Notes under the pieces: generated by a model
Seen by the model: only the letters and a program-made list of their open reading frames with translations
The model's database searches: none
What the model was told of the DNA's origin: nothing
Part shown: piece by piece, positions 17,954 through 26,855 of the stretch
How the letters are laid out: each line of letters starts with the position of its first letter
How positions within the stretch are numbered: the first letter of the stretch is position 1
Translations under genes and position numbers: made by a program
Assembly (NCBI RefSeq): GCF_013009345.1
Contig: NZ_JABELE010000002.1
Location: forward strand, 62,001-126,000
DNA: 64,000 nt
DNA from: Acinetobacter geminorum
GTDB lineage: Bacteria; Pseudomonadota; Gammaproteobacteria; Pseudomonadales; Moraxellaceae
Direction of reading: 5' to 3'

Positions 17954-17994
17954 AAACACAATAAATACTTTAAGAAAAAGTATTTATTGTGTTT
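17954..17994. repeat. Perfect 18-bp inverted repeat with 5-base loop
   Basis: The arms at 17954-17971 and 17977-17994 are exactly complementary (AAACACAATAAATACTTT and its complement). This is the strongest hairpin in the window outside terminators. It is followed by AAATTT rather than a clean T tract. It may end a transcript that starts near the CRP-type site, or be a protein-binding site. Confidence 0.7.
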
Positions 17995-18624
17995 AAATTT
18001 ATTTAAATAAAATATATTAAATCCCTTGAATTTGTTAATTTTATGTTTCATTATTAAAGTTGCTAACTTTATAGCTTAATGTTTGCTTTTTAATAAGTTG
18101 AGTTTAAATTTCAACCTATTATAAAAATTAATAATACTATTTTCTTAAGTAATTTGGACCTAATAGTTTATATTTTCTTTACTACCTATAAGCTAGAATC
18201 TTATTAAGAGAATTATTGCAACTATTATCTTTCGAAAGATATATAAAAGACGATTTATTATATATCTAAAGCTTAATTACAGTATAAAAATATAGAAAAT
18301 TTTATATAGTATTTTTAACCTCCATTTATATTTATCTTAAGTAAATTTTTCTAACTCCAGTCTTTCAAAACATTCAAACAATACACCAACACTTACTGCT
18401 CATATTTTAAACAAAATTTATTTTATATAAATTAATGTCTCAAACTACAAATACAATTAAGTCATCGTCACAATAGATTGTTGGAATAAATTCTAATTGA
18501 TCGATAAATAACTTCTCCCACTTTACTCTTGAAGTACACTTAAGCTAGAATCACTATCGCTTGAAATATTAACCAATATGACACAATATTTTTGGTTTAG
18601 TTTGCGTCTACTTCAGAAAATGAC

Positions 18625-18653
18625 TTGTGTTTAATTAAAAAATTGATTAGTAT
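18625..18653 (+). promoter_or_regulatory. Candidate promoter of the tRNA gene
   Basis: TTGTGT (18625-18630) and TAGTAT (18648-18653) are separated by 17 bases and followed by a GC-rich discriminator (TGCACGCAC), as is usual for stable RNA promoters. The start would be about 40 bases before the mature tRNA. Confidence 0.5.
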
Positions 18654-18699
18654 TGCACGCACTGAAAAGCATTGAGATTAAAAGCTTTTCTGACTTATA

Positions 18700-18776
<77 letters not shown>

Positions 18777-18782
18777 AATACC

Positions 18783-18814
18783 AAACCTCATAAACAAAAA
18801 GTTTATGGGGTTTT
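18783..18814 (+). terminator. Terminator after the tRNA
   Basis: AACCTCATAAAC pairs with GTTTATGGGGTT (one T-G pair) around AAAAA and is followed by six T residues. Confidence 0.88.
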
Positions 18815-18945
18815 TTAATATATATCCAAATAGAATATGCTTTACTCTTATAAAAAATACTCAAAATTTAAATTTATTTTATCCCTAAATTTTAGATGTT
18901 TTAAAATACACTTACGTTCCTTACTAAATATTCATCTTTAATCTA

Positions 18946-19821
18946 TTAAGCTAAGATTTGCTTTCGTATGGGCTCAGAATTCTCTAATTGTGTATCCCAG
19001 AACTTTTCCCATAAATCACAATATTCTAAGCATATCTTTTCAATATAGTTATAATCTTCTTCTGTACAAGCTTGCATCAACACATACCATAAATCTTCTT
19101 CATGATCATCGTCTGCTGCTTCAGCACTTTCATCCTCAGAGATACCATGTACATGATAATAACCACCACCGTCCACATCCAGACCAACTGCTTTAGTTGC
19201 TCTCCGTAAAGGTGGGCTATATAGAATCACCTCTTCTTCTGCAACTGCTAATAAGGCTGAAACTGCTTTGTAGTCATCATAAGTATTTTCTAAAAATACC
19301 CTAACCTGATCTGCAATTTTACTCGGGTGATAATTTTGGCGATCTTGTTCAGTGATACCAAAATCATTCAATATATCTTCAAATAAAGGATAATGAGCAT
19401 ATTCAGGATTTCCCTGATAGTAGCCATCTTTATCTAATCCTGGACGAAATCCAAACTCATCAAAAATATTTAAACTCAACAGAAAACGCGGAAACATTTT
19501 TGCACCAGCATGCAATCTCGGTTCCAATTGTTTTGTTTGAAATTGGGCCATGAGCAATGCATCAGTAAAAGTTTGCACAATTGCATGACGATACTCTAAG
19601 TGAATTTTTTTTAAGTCTTCTTTATTAATTTCGCCGTTATTTAAAGTATCAATTGCCGGATGATGGGATACTGGATGTTTAGCAATTTTTGCTCTTAAGT
19701 GAGTTAAAAAGTTTGAATTTTTTTCCCATAGTTCTACTGAAATGCTTTGCTTCATCCCTGCGAGTGCTTTCTTTCTAGGATTATTAAAATTCTCAAATTT
19801 CTTAGGCATATTCGCTCTCAT
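18946..19821 (-). CDS. Haem-oxygenase-like iron-containing redox enzyme
   Basis: This 291-residue soluble protein resembles the haem-oxygenase-like di-iron (HDO, Haem_oxygenas_2) superfamily. Candidate iron ligands occur in LEYRHAIVQTFTDALL (residues about 75-90), FDEFGFRPG, AEEEVILYSP and the segment GYYHVHGISEDESAEAADDDHEEDLW. The E/H/D-H spacing in these segments is the family pattern. The exact reaction is unknown. HDO enzymes include oxidases and lyases acting on amines and fatty acids. A near-consensus Fur box lies 144 bases upstream of the start, so the gene is probably derepressed under iron limitation. An in-frame ATG at 19809 preceded by GAGAG is a possible alternative start. Confidence 0.75.
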   Translation of the reverse strand: MRANMPKKFENFNNPRKKALAGMKQSISVELWEKNSNFLTHLRAKIAKHPVSHHPAIDTLNNGEINKEDLKKIHLEYRHAIVQTFTDALLMAQFQTKQLEPRLHAGAKMFPRFLLSLNIFDEFGFRPGLDKDGYYQGNPEYAHYPLFEDILNDFGITEQDRQNYHPSKIADQVRVFLENTYDDYKAVSALLAVAEEEVILYSPPLRRATKAVGLDVDGGGYYHVHGISEDESAEAADDDHEEDLWYVLMQACTEEDYNYIEKICLEYCDLWEKFWDTQLENSEPIRKQILA

Positions 19822-19964
19822 TAAACTTATTGAAGCATGATCAATTTTTACATATTTTATTATAAAAACAATGACTTAAATTAATGTTTAAACTTATTCC
19901 ATCATCAATTAATATTAGAATTAAAATGGTACGAAATCAAATAAAAATTTTAAAAAAAACTTCA

Positions 19965-19983
19965 ATTAATGATAATCATTATC
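19965..19983. promoter_or_regulatory. Fur box
   Basis: The 19 bases ATTAATGATAATCATTATC match the classical Fur consensus at about 17 of 19 positions, with the palindromic core GATAAT-C-ATTATC. It lies in the divergent region between the HDO-like gene (leftward) and the TetR gene (rightward) and could repress either or both when iron is plentiful. Confidence 0.8.
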
Positions 19984-20088
19984 ACAATCTCAACTTGAAT
20001 CAAATTCACTTTTTCATTATCATAATTTGTATTAAAAATTTAATATTTTAGATTAAGTTATAATTAGTTTTAACTATATGGAATAGTA

Positions 20089-20661
20089 ATGTCAAAAAAA
20101 GAAGATATTATAAATACTGCTTTAAATTTATTTAATCAGATTGGGTACAATGCTACTGGTGTCGACCGTATTATTGCCGAATCAAATGTTGCAAAAATGA
20201 CTTTCTATAAATACTTCCCTTCAAAGGAAAATTTAATTATGGAATGTTTGCAACATCGGAATATAAATATCCAAAACTCTATCAATGAACAGTTGAGTTT
20301 GCATAAAGATGCTACTCCGCTAGAACAAATTCATATTATTTTTAATTGGTATATTGAATGGATCAATAGCGAAACATTTAATGGATGTTTATTTAAAAAG
20401 GCATTTATTGAAGTATCCAAACAATATACTTCAATTCGTGAACCATTTTATGAATATACAAAATGGTTGACTAATTTATTACATGAAAAACTTACTCAAT
20501 TAGGCATAGAAAATCCAACTCCCCTTGTTCATATCATTATTTCTATTATTGATGGGATGATTATTGATGGGACGACAGATAAAAACCTTATTAACCCTGA
20601 AAAAATTTGGAAATATATTGAATATTTAATTAATGAAGAGATACCAGAACAGGCATCTTAA
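20089..20661 (+). CDS. TetR family transcriptional regulator
   Basis: The 190-residue protein has a canonical TetR N-terminal HTH: DIINTALNLFNQIGYNATGVDRIIAESNVAKMTFYKYFPSKENLI across residues about 6-50. The C-terminal ligand domain is the type found in several Acinetobacter TetR regulators, with FNWYIEWIN and GCLFKKAFIEVS. It is divergent from the HDO-like gene across a Fur box. The ligand and targets are unknown. Confidence 0.9.
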   Translation: MSKKEDIINTALNLFNQIGYNATGVDRIIAESNVAKMTFYKYFPSKENLIMECLQHRNINIQNSINEQLSLHKDATPLEQIHIIFNWYIEWINSETFNGCLFKKAFIEVSKQYTSIREPFYEYTKWLTNLLHEKLTQLGIENPTPLVHIIISIIDGMIIDGTTDKNLINPEKIWKYIEYLINEEIPEQAS

Positions 20662-20801
20662 TTTTAAAATTATCTAAGCTTATTATTCTATAACTTAGAT
20701 AACCTTTAACTTTTGTGGTCTACTTTAGCTTTCATAATTTTTCTAGGCTTTTTTACAAACTCATATTAGAATCCTGAAAATTTATCACCTTGCACTGATG
20801 T

Positions 20802-21347
20802 ATGAAAAAATTTCTAGGTAATTCTATCTTTAAAGCCGTTGGCTGGACTTACAATGTAGACCCTCAAATTCTTGAGAAAAAACAAGTTATTATTGGCTTT
20901 GAACATACCTCAAATCTAGATGCAGTGCTATCGATTGCCCTCTTCCAAATGTTAGACATCAAAATTCATACGTTAATAAAGAAGGAACTCTTTAAGGGCC
21001 CACTTAAGCCCCTTCTAGAAAAACTTGGTGGCATTCCTGTTGACCGTAAAGCAAGTAAAGATATCGTTTCGCAAATGGTTGAACAATTTCAAACCCATGA
21101 AACATTTAACTTAGTGATTGCTCCAGAAGCTACACGTGCTAAAGATGGCTCTGAACGAAAGCCTATCCGTACAGGTTTTTGGCATATTGCCAAAGCAGCT
21201 AATGTTCCTATTGTTTTAATGTATGCCAATGCTCGAAGTAAACAAGGTGGGATTTTAGGTAAAATTTACCCGACTGATTTACAAAAAGACTTGGAAACCA
21301 TTAAAGAGTTATATGCTCAATTTGACATAGATGTAAAAATTAACTAA
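20802..21347 (+). CDS. PlsC-like acyltransferase
   Basis: This 181-residue protein belongs to the glycerolipid acyltransferase (PlsC/LPLAT) superfamily. It has the catalytic HxxxxD motif as HTSNLD (about residues 35-40), then GGIPVDR and APEATRA, which correspond to the acceptor-binding blocks. There is no N-terminal transmembrane helix, and the protein is shorter than classical PlsC (about 240 residues), so it may act on a different acceptor. yebC follows 161 bases later and could be co-transcribed. Confidence 0.82.
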   Translation: MKKFLGNSIFKAVGWTYNVDPQILEKKQVIIGFEHTSNLDAVLSIALFQMLDIKIHTLIKKELFKGPLKPLLEKLGGIPVDRKASKDIVSQMVEQFQTHETFNLVIAPEATRAKDGSERKPIRTGFWHIAKAANVPIVLMYANARSKQGGILGKIYPTDLQKDLETIKELYAQFDIDVKIN

Positions 21348-21508
21348 ATCAAATTGGACTTGATTTGACCAAATCTCACTCATTAGGTCTTAAGCTTATT
21401 GTTCTTATTCAATTGGCTAACAAAACGCAGGGCAACAGTTTTCAACAAAACCAAGCCTATGCTAATATTCCAGCACTTTTGCATTTTCTTTTTTTGGAGT
21501 TCACGTCC

Positions 21509-22258
21509 ATGGCGGGTCATTCTAAATGGGCCAATATTAAGCATCGTAAAGCTAAACAAGATGCAAGTCGCGGTAAAGTTTTTACTAAATATATTCGTGA
21601 AATTGTGACTGCTGCCAAACTTGGTGGTGGAGATCCTGCTAGCAACCCTCGTCTGCGTGCAGTAGTTGAAAAAGCTCTCTCAGTTAATATGACACGTGAC
21701 ACCATTAACCGTGCAATCCAACGTGGTGCTGGTGGTGAAGATAATGATGATTTAAAAGAAGTAACTTACGAAGGTTATGGGGTTGGCGGTGTTGCTGTTC
21801 TTGTTGAAACAATGACAGATAACTTAAACCGTACAGTGCCAGATGTACGTCACTGTTTTAGTAAAACAAATGGTAACTTAGGAACTGCGGGTTCTGTGTC
21901 TTATCTATTTACTAAGCGTGGTGAGATTACTTTTGAAGATGTTTCTTTAGAAGACAAAATCATGGAAGTTGCTTTAGAAGCTGGCGCTGAAGATATTGAA
22001 GTTTCAGAAGATGGCATTTTAGTAATCACCTCACCTGAGACTTTCGGTGAAGTACAAGATGCCCTTACTGCTGCTGGTTTAAAATCTGATAACGCAGAAG
22101 TTGTGATGAGTCCATCCACAAAAGCTGAAATTACAGATGTTGATCAAGCAAAACAAATTCTTAAAATGATTGATATGTTTGAAGATCTTGACGATGTACA
22201 AAACGTTTATACTAACGTTGAATTCTCGGATGAGGTTTTGGCTCAACTTGATGCTTAA
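21509..22258 (+). CDS. yebC: YebC/PmpR family translation or transcription factor
   Basis: The 249-residue protein begins [19 protein letters not shown], the strongly conserved start of the YebC/TACO1 family, and has the Tyr-Glu-Gly-Tyr segment [14 protein letters not shown]. The family has been described both as DNA-binding regulators and as factors that help ribosomes through difficult peptide stretches. The frame is open upstream to 21365, but the ATG at 21509 has a GGAG site and the family N-terminus, so it is chosen. A terminator follows. Confidence 0.94.
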   Translation: MAGHSKWANIKHRKAKQDASRGKVFTKYIREIVTAAKLGGGDPASNPRLRAVVEKALSVNMTRDTINRAIQRGAGGEDNDDLKEVTYEGYGVGGVAVLVETMTDNLNRTVPDVRHCFSKTNGNLGTAGSVSYLFTKRGEITFEDVSLEDKIMEVALEAGAEDIEVSEDGILVITSPETFGEVQDALTAAGLKSDNAEVVMSPSTKAEITDVDQAKQILKMIDMFEDLDDVQNVYTNVEFSDEVLAQLDA

Positions 22259-22279
22259 ATCAAACATTTGAATCAAAGA

Positions 22280-22304
22280 AAACGCACCATTTGGTGCGTT
22301 TTTT
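22280..22304. terminator. Terminator after yebC
   Basis: AACGCACCA pairs perfectly with TGGTGCGTT around two bases and is followed by six T residues. The convergent Lrp gene ends here too. Confidence 0.9.
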
Positions 22305-22773
22305 ATAGCTTGTTGAGCAAGTTATAGCAATTAAACACATTATATTCTTTAATGACAAAGCTAGAATGCAAAGCAACTACATTGTCGATTTTTCCAATAC
22401 GTCTTAATAAAATTTCACTGTAGTCATCCATGTTGCGTGCTACAAGCTCCAAAATAAAATCTGCACTTTGCCCTGTGACTAAGAATGCGTTTGTTACTTC
22501 TGGAATTGCCTCTATTTCAGACAAAAATTTATCAAATGTTTCACTATCATGTTTGCTCAATGATACTTGCAATAAAATATGTAAAGTAAAACCAAGCTTA
22601 CTAAAATTAATTTCCCTTTTGAGCTGCCCCATGATGTTGGCTTCAATCAGGTGCTTAATACGTCGATGCACAGAACTGACTGACAGATTGATCCGTTCTG
22701 AAAGTTCATTCAAATTTAAGTCTTCATGAGACAAAATTTCTAGAATTTGTTTATCAAAACGATCTAACTCCAC
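22303..22773 (-). CDS. Lrp/AsnC family transcriptional regulator
   Basis: The 156-residue protein starts VELDRFDKQILEILSHEDLN and has an Lrp HTH (LNELSERINLSVSSVHRRIKHL) followed by the RAM ligand domain with a C-terminal FVIKEYN. The GTG at 22773 is chosen because a strong GGAG site lies six bases before it. The longest frame starts eight codons earlier at another GTG. Lrp-like proteins usually respond to amino acids. It is divergent from the porin gene, next to an acidic amino acid ABC operon, so regulation of these neighbours is plausible but unproven. Confidence 0.9.
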   Translation of the reverse strand: MELDRFDKQILEILSHEDLNLNELSERINLSVSSVHRRIKHLIEANIMGQLKREINFSKLGFTLHILLQVSLSKHDSETFDKFLSEIEAIPEVTNAFLVTGQSADFILELVARNMDDYSEILLRRIGKIDNVVALHSSFVIKEYNVFNCYNLLNKL

Positions 22774-23117
22774 TCTTATCTCCAGCCAGAATTTCACAGT
22801 AAAGACAGTATAACCCTATACCACCACCTCTGCATTGAAAATACAAAGGTTTATGGGCAGCAAAACTCTTTTTCTTTTATAGACCTTAATTCTTTTATGC
22901 CTTTTAAACGTGCAAGTAGTGTCAGGGGAGGTTCATTTTAGAGAGTCAGTTTATGCTTAAATCTGATTTATCGATGCAAAATCCTTATTCTCACTATCAT
23001 TTGAGGCTAAAAAGGAAGTAAACATCAAAATTTGACTATTTTTCAAACTTCGTAAAGTTGGCATCATTTTTGTTATGTATTTGCAGGAAAATTTTTATCC
23101 ATGTCGGGGGAGTTCCT
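22774..23117. other. Intergenic region between Lrp gene and porin
   Basis: This gap of 344 bases must hold both promoters. A 22-codon frame at 22953-23021 (MLKSDLSMQNPYSHYHLRLK, then two more residues) is preceded by a purine stretch GAGAG and might be a leader peptide, but nothing else supports it. A TTGACT at 23032 and a TTGGCAT at 23058 are possible promoter elements. I cannot choose between them. Confidence 0.5.
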
Positions 23118-24431
23118 GTGAATAAGATCAAAACACTAGTGTTAGCAATGAGTTCTTTAGGTGCAATGGGCGTGACGATGCCTGTGCATGCCGCTACAGA
23201 TGCTGAAGTTAACGCCTTACGTGATGAAGTAAAGGAGTTAAAACAACTCGTTCAGAAACTATCTGATCAACAAAAAACAGCTTTAAATGTCACTGCTCCA
23301 GCAACAATTCCCGCAGCACCAGCGCCCCCTACACCTCCTGCATCAAAACCAGGTTGGATGGCTATGGCCGATGGACAAACTCAAGTCAAGCTTTATGGTA
23401 GTGTTCGTGCAGATGCAACCTATGACTTTAAAGGTTCAAATGGCAGTATTTCAAATGGTGCCAATTATCCACTCAATAAAGATGATCCAAAACAAGACTC
23501 ACTCAATGTATCTGCAGCAACTTCACGAATTGGCTTAGATATTACTCGTCCAACTCAATATGGAGATTTAACAGGTAAAATTGAAGCCGATTTCATGGGT
23601 GGCAATGGAGATAATGGCAATGGTACTTTCCGTGTTCGCCATGCCTATATGTCTTTAGGAAAATGGTTAGCTGGTCAAACAACTTCACCGTTTGTAAACA
23701 CAGATACATCACCAGAGACAGTAGATTTTAATGGCGCTATTGGTACAGGTACTACACGTACAGTACAGGTTAGATACACTCAGCCAATTAATGCACAACA
23801 GAAAATATTAGTTGCCTTAGAAGGTGGTGATGTTGAAAAAGCTGGTAATGCTGCCGGTGGAAGCCGCTTTCCTGCTTTAACAGCACGATATGATTTCAAA
23901 ACTACAAATAACAAAGGCCTATTACAGTTACATGGTCTTGCCCATGAAAACCGTGTAGCTCCAAAAGATAGTGCTTCTGAAGAAAAATTTGGTTGGGGTG
24001 TAGGTGTTGGTGGTAAATATGATTTAACGCCTCAAGATAGCGTAGTTGCTAACTACTATCATGTTAAAGGCGATGGCCGTTATTTACTTTATAGCAATTC
24101 AGCTTATAACTATGACACAACAACACAGGATATTAATTTAGGTGAATTTGATAGCGCAGTAATTGGATATCAACGTAAATGGAGCCCTATTCTACGTTCT
24201 ACTTTTGCTATAGGTGGTATTCAATATAAAGATGATAATGTCTATGCAAATAGCAATTTAACCAATACTAGCTATAACAAAGAAATTTATAACGCTTTAG
24301 TCAATTTAATCTGGAACCCAGTTAAAAATATTGATTTAGGAGCCGAATATACTTACGGTCAACGTGAAACTTTTGCCGGTGACAAGGGGGATTATTCACG
24401 TATCAACCTGCTAGCAAAGTATAGTTTCTAA
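23118..24431 (+). CDS. DcaP-like trimeric outer membrane porin
   Basis: This outer membrane channel of the DcaP family is reported in Acinetobacter to pass dicarboxylates and other anionic compounds. With the GTG at 23118 (GGGGGAG just before it) the protein has 437 residues. A signal peptide ends PVHA, and a short coiled coil (DAEVNALRDEVKELKQLVQK, about residues 28-50) is typical of DcaP trimers. A Pro/Ala-rich linker is followed by a beta barrel starting VKLYGSVRADATYDF and ending in NLLAKYSF with the C-terminal phenylalanine needed for assembly. It converges on the gltIJKL-type operon, so it may be the outer membrane entry route for acidic substrates. Confidence 0.88.
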   Translation: MNKIKTLVLAMSSLGAMGVTMPVHAATDAEVNALRDEVKELKQLVQKLSDQQKTALNVTAPATIPAAPAPPTPPASKPGWMAMADGQTQVKLYGSVRADATYDFKGSNGSISNGANYPLNKDDPKQDSLNVSAATSRIGLDITRPTQYGDLTGKIEADFMGGNGDNGNGTFRVRHAYMSLGKWLAGQTTSPFVNTDTSPETVDFNGAIGTGTTRTVQVRYTQPINAQQKILVALEGGDVEKAGNAAGGSRFPALTARYDFKTTNNKGLLQLHGLAHENRVAPKDSASEEKFGWGVGVGGKYDLTPQDSVVANYYHVKGDGRYLLYSNSAYNYDTTTQDINLGEFDSAVIGYQRKWSPILRSTFAIGGIQYKDDNVYANSNLTNTSYNKEIYNALVNLIWNPVKNIDLGAEYTYGQRETFAGDKGDYSRINLLAKYSF

Positions 24432-24444
24432 AAATTAGATATAA

Positions 24445-24472
24445 AAAAAGAGCCTTTAATGGCTCTTTTTTA
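24445..24472. terminator. Terminator between porin and ABC operon
   Basis: AAAGAGCC pairs with GGCTCTTT and is followed by six T residues, with A residues on the other side. It probably serves both convergent units. Confidence 0.85.
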
Positions 24473-24481
24473 TTAGGGTTA

Positions 24482-25225
24482 TTAGTGCATCGCCTGAATT
24501 TTTTCTAAGAAAAGTTTAGCACGCTCATGACGAGCTTCTAAATTATCAAAGAATTCATGAGTTGGGCAATCTTCTAAAATTTTACCTTCATCCATAAAAA
24601 TTAAACGGTTAGATACTCTTTTAGCAAAGCCCATTTCATGCGTAACACACATCATGGTCATACCTTCATGTGCGAGCTGTACCATAACTTCAAGAACCTC
24701 ACCGACCATTTCAGGATCAAGTGCAGAAGTTGGTTCATCAAACAACATACAGATTGGGTCCATAGACAAGCCACGTGCAATCGCGACACGTTGTTGCTGA
24801 CCACCCGATAACTGCCCCGGAAACTTATCTTTATGTGCAAGTAAACCTACACGTTCTAAATATTTCAAACCTTTTTCGCGAGCATCTGCAACTGAACGCT
24901 TTAACACTTTAACTTGAGCAATCGTCAAATTTTCCAAAACAGTCATGTGTGGAAAAAGTTCAAAGTGCTGAAAGACCATTCCCACTCGTGAACGGAATTT
25001 AGCCAGATCTGTTTTTGGATCTTTAAGCGAAATCCCATCAACAATAATGTCACCTTGTTGAAATGGTTCTAGAGCATTTACTGTTTTAATGAGTGTTGAT
25101 TTTCCTGAACCAGATGGTCCACAAACAACAACGACATCACCTTTTTCAATACTCGTCGTGCAATCTGTTAAAACTTGAAAATCACCATACCATTTAGAGA
25201 TATGTTGGATGTCTATCATTGGCAT
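24482..25225 (-). CDS. gltL: Glutamate/aspartate ABC transporter ATP-binding protein
   Basis: This is the ATPase subunit of a polar amino acid importer on the inner face of the membrane. The 247-residue protein has Walker A GPSGSGKST at residues 36-44, a Q-loop region FQHFELFPHMTV, signature LSGGQQQRVAIA, Walker B MLFDEPTSALD and a switch histidine in CVTHEMGF. It is the last gene of the leftward operon gltI-J-K-L, the same order as in E. coli. The glutamate/aspartate assignment rests on that order and on resemblance of the binding protein. Confidence 0.88.
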   Translation of the reverse strand: MPMIDIQHISKWYGDFQVLTDCTTSIEKGDVVVVCGPSGSGKSTLIKTVNALEPFQQGDIIVDGISLKDPKTDLAKFRSRVGMVFQHFELFPHMTVLENLTIAQVKVLKRSVADAREKGLKYLERVGLLAHKDKFPGQLSGGQQQRVAIARGLSMDPICMLFDEPTSALDPEMVGEVLEVMVQLAHEGMTMMCVTHEMGFAKRVSNRLIFMDEGKILEDCPTHEFFDNLEARHERAKLFLEKIQAMH

Positions 25226-25238
25226 TTAAAATCTCCAA

Positions 25239-25916
25239 TTAGCGAATGATGGCAATTTTTTGCTGTAAGCGTTTGACTAATTGCGACAGCACAAACGAGC
25301 TACAGAAATACACTACAGCGACGATTAAATAGAATGTTGCTTTCGTTTCAGGTCCATAAGTATTAGCTAATGTATCTGCACGACCTAAAAAGTCTGGTGC
25401 ACTAATCACATAAACTAACGATACATCCTGAAACAGAATAATGGTTTGAGTTAACAATACCGGAAGCATGTTGCGAAAGGCTTGAGGTAAAACCACATAG
25501 CGCATTGATTGACCATAGGTAAAACCAAGCGCGTAGCCTGCATGTACCTGACCTTTTGAAATAGACTGAATTCCAGAACGTACAATTTCCGAAAAAAATG
25601 CAGCTTCAAAAATAGCAAAAGTTACAACGCTCGAAAATAGCGGCCCCCAATAGGTATCAGATTGAAACTCAAATATTTTTGGTAACAAAAAGTAGAAAAT
25701 AAAGATCACCTGAATCAGTGGAATACCACGAAACAGATCAACATAAAATTTTGCAAAATTACTTGCGATGGCATTGCTAGATAAACGCATCATTGCCAAT
25801 GGGGTTCCAATTAGGATACCGCCCATCATTGCTAGTACCGTTACGGTAAGCGTAAAAATGAAACCTTCTTTGAGTGCTGCGATCACGTCAGGGTTTTGTA
25901 ATAAAGAAAAATCCAT
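25239..25916 (-). CDS. gltK: Glutamate/aspartate ABC transporter permease
   Basis: This 225-residue inner membrane permease belongs to the HisM/GltK family. It has five hydrophobic helices and the EAA loop that contacts the ATPase (EIVRSGIQSISKGQVHAGYA, then LGFTYGQSMRYVVLPQAFR). It lies 13 bases upstream of gltL in the transcript and two bases after the gltJ stop, so it is clearly part of one operon. Confidence 0.87.
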   Translation of the reverse strand: MDFSLLQNPDVIAALKEGFIFTLTVTVLAMMGGILIGTPLAMMRLSSNAIASNFAKFYVDLFRGIPLIQVIFIFYFLLPKIFEFQSDTYWGPLFSSVVTFAIFEAAFFSEIVRSGIQSISKGQVHAGYALGFTYGQSMRYVVLPQAFRNMLPVLLTQTIILFQDVSLVYVISAPDFLGRADTLANTYGPETKATFYLIVAVVYFCSSFVLSQLVKRLQQKIAIIR

Positions 25917-25918
25917 GA

Positions 25919-26761
25919 TTACTTCCCTCCTGAACCTAAGCCAGGTACAGCCATTCGTTTCTCAATCCATGCCATTACAAACTTAATGCTATAAGTGATA
26001 ATCAAATAAACAGGTGTAGAGAGGATAAGAATGATGATGTCCTGAGAAGTTTCTTCACGCATCGTTTTCGTATAAGCAAAGAAATTCAACACACTCAACG
26101 CATATAAAACAGCTGAGTTTTTGAAAACGTTCATTGCTTCAGATGTAATCGTTGGCCATACGGTACGATATGCAACCGGTAAAATGACATAACGATAGCT
26201 TTGTGCAGTAGTAAAACCCATAGCGGAAGCTGCGAACTTCTGTCCACGAGAAACGGTATTAATTCCGGCACGTATGTGCTCAGATACACGGGCAGCCGTG
26301 TAGAGACCTAATGCAAAAACACCAATAACCGCTGGTTGTTGATTTAATAGATTTTTCCACCATCCACCAGCAACCACATCCCCACTACCTGCACTTAAGC
26401 TGTCCGGTAGAAATTCCGGAAAAACAAAAGCCCAGAAGAATAGTTGCACAATAAGTGGAATATTACGGAAAATTTCAACGTAACAATTGCCGATAAATGC
26501 GAGAGGTTTGTTAGGTAATGTACGAATTACCCCTAGGAGAGAACCTAATAAAAATGCGATAAGAAAGGCTATAATAGCTGTCCAAACCATAGTGAACACG
26601 CCTGAACCTAACATTTGTAACCATGTGGGTGCCTCAGCATAAGCATTGTAGCTTGAGCTACCAATAGCTTTACAAACTGATTCTGCCCATGCGGCTTTAT
26701 CGACACCATATTCATTAGACTCCGCACAGAATATAGTCCAGTTTAGCGAGCCGACTGACAT
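25919..26761 (-). CDS. gltJ: Glutamate/aspartate ABC transporter permease
   Basis: This second permease subunit has 280 residues. It begins with a soluble N-terminal stretch (residues 1-45, containing FCAESNEYGVDKAAWAESVC, as in other GltJ proteins) followed by helices and an EAA loop (EHIRAGINTVSRGQKFAASA then MGFTTAQSYRYVILPVAYR). It would form a heterodimer with GltK. The gene lies between gltI and gltK on the minus strand, separated from gltI by 94 bases. Confidence 0.87.
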   Translation of the reverse strand: MSVGSLNWTIFCAESNEYGVDKAAWAESVCKAIGSSSYNAYAEAPTWLQMLGSGVFTMVWTAIIAFLIAFLLGSLLGVIRTLPNKPLAFIGNCYVEIFRNIPLIVQLFFWAFVFPEFLPDSLSAGSGDVVAGGWWKNLLNQQPAVIGVFALGLYTAARVSEHIRAGINTVSRGQKFAASAMGFTTAQSYRYVILPVAYRTVWPTITSEAMNVFKNSAVLYALSVLNFFAYTKTMREETSQDIIILILSTPVYLIITYSIKFVMAWIEKRMAVPGLGSGGK

Positions 26762-26855
26762 GTTTGCCCCTTAAATTAATATCTTTAGAAAATAGACCAC
26801 TTGTGCAAATGAATCTTTACACTTACACAAGTAAATTTAGGACAAAAAGATCCAG

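Larger units (their letters stand above)
17587..18699. other. Hairpin-rich non-coding region before the tRNA gene
   Basis: This 1.1-kb stretch is very AT-rich and has no convincing protein gene. It is unusually rich in inverted repeats: 17711-17729 (terminator-like on the minus strand), a CRP-type palindrome at 17852-17867, a perfect 18-bp stem at 17954-17994, a 14-base palindrome at 18227-18240 and a 10-bp stem at 18237-18267. A micro-frame of 17 codons (17911-17964) ends inside the 18-bp stem. The tRNA promoter lies at the right end. I see no direct repeat of the tRNA 3' end that would mark an integrated element. Confidence 0.6.

Noticed and set aside
23058..23074. Sigma-54 promoter at the porin (TTGGCAT...TTGT)
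   Set aside because: The invariant GC at -12 is GT here and the -24 half is imperfect. It is too weak to call beside the much better gltI site.
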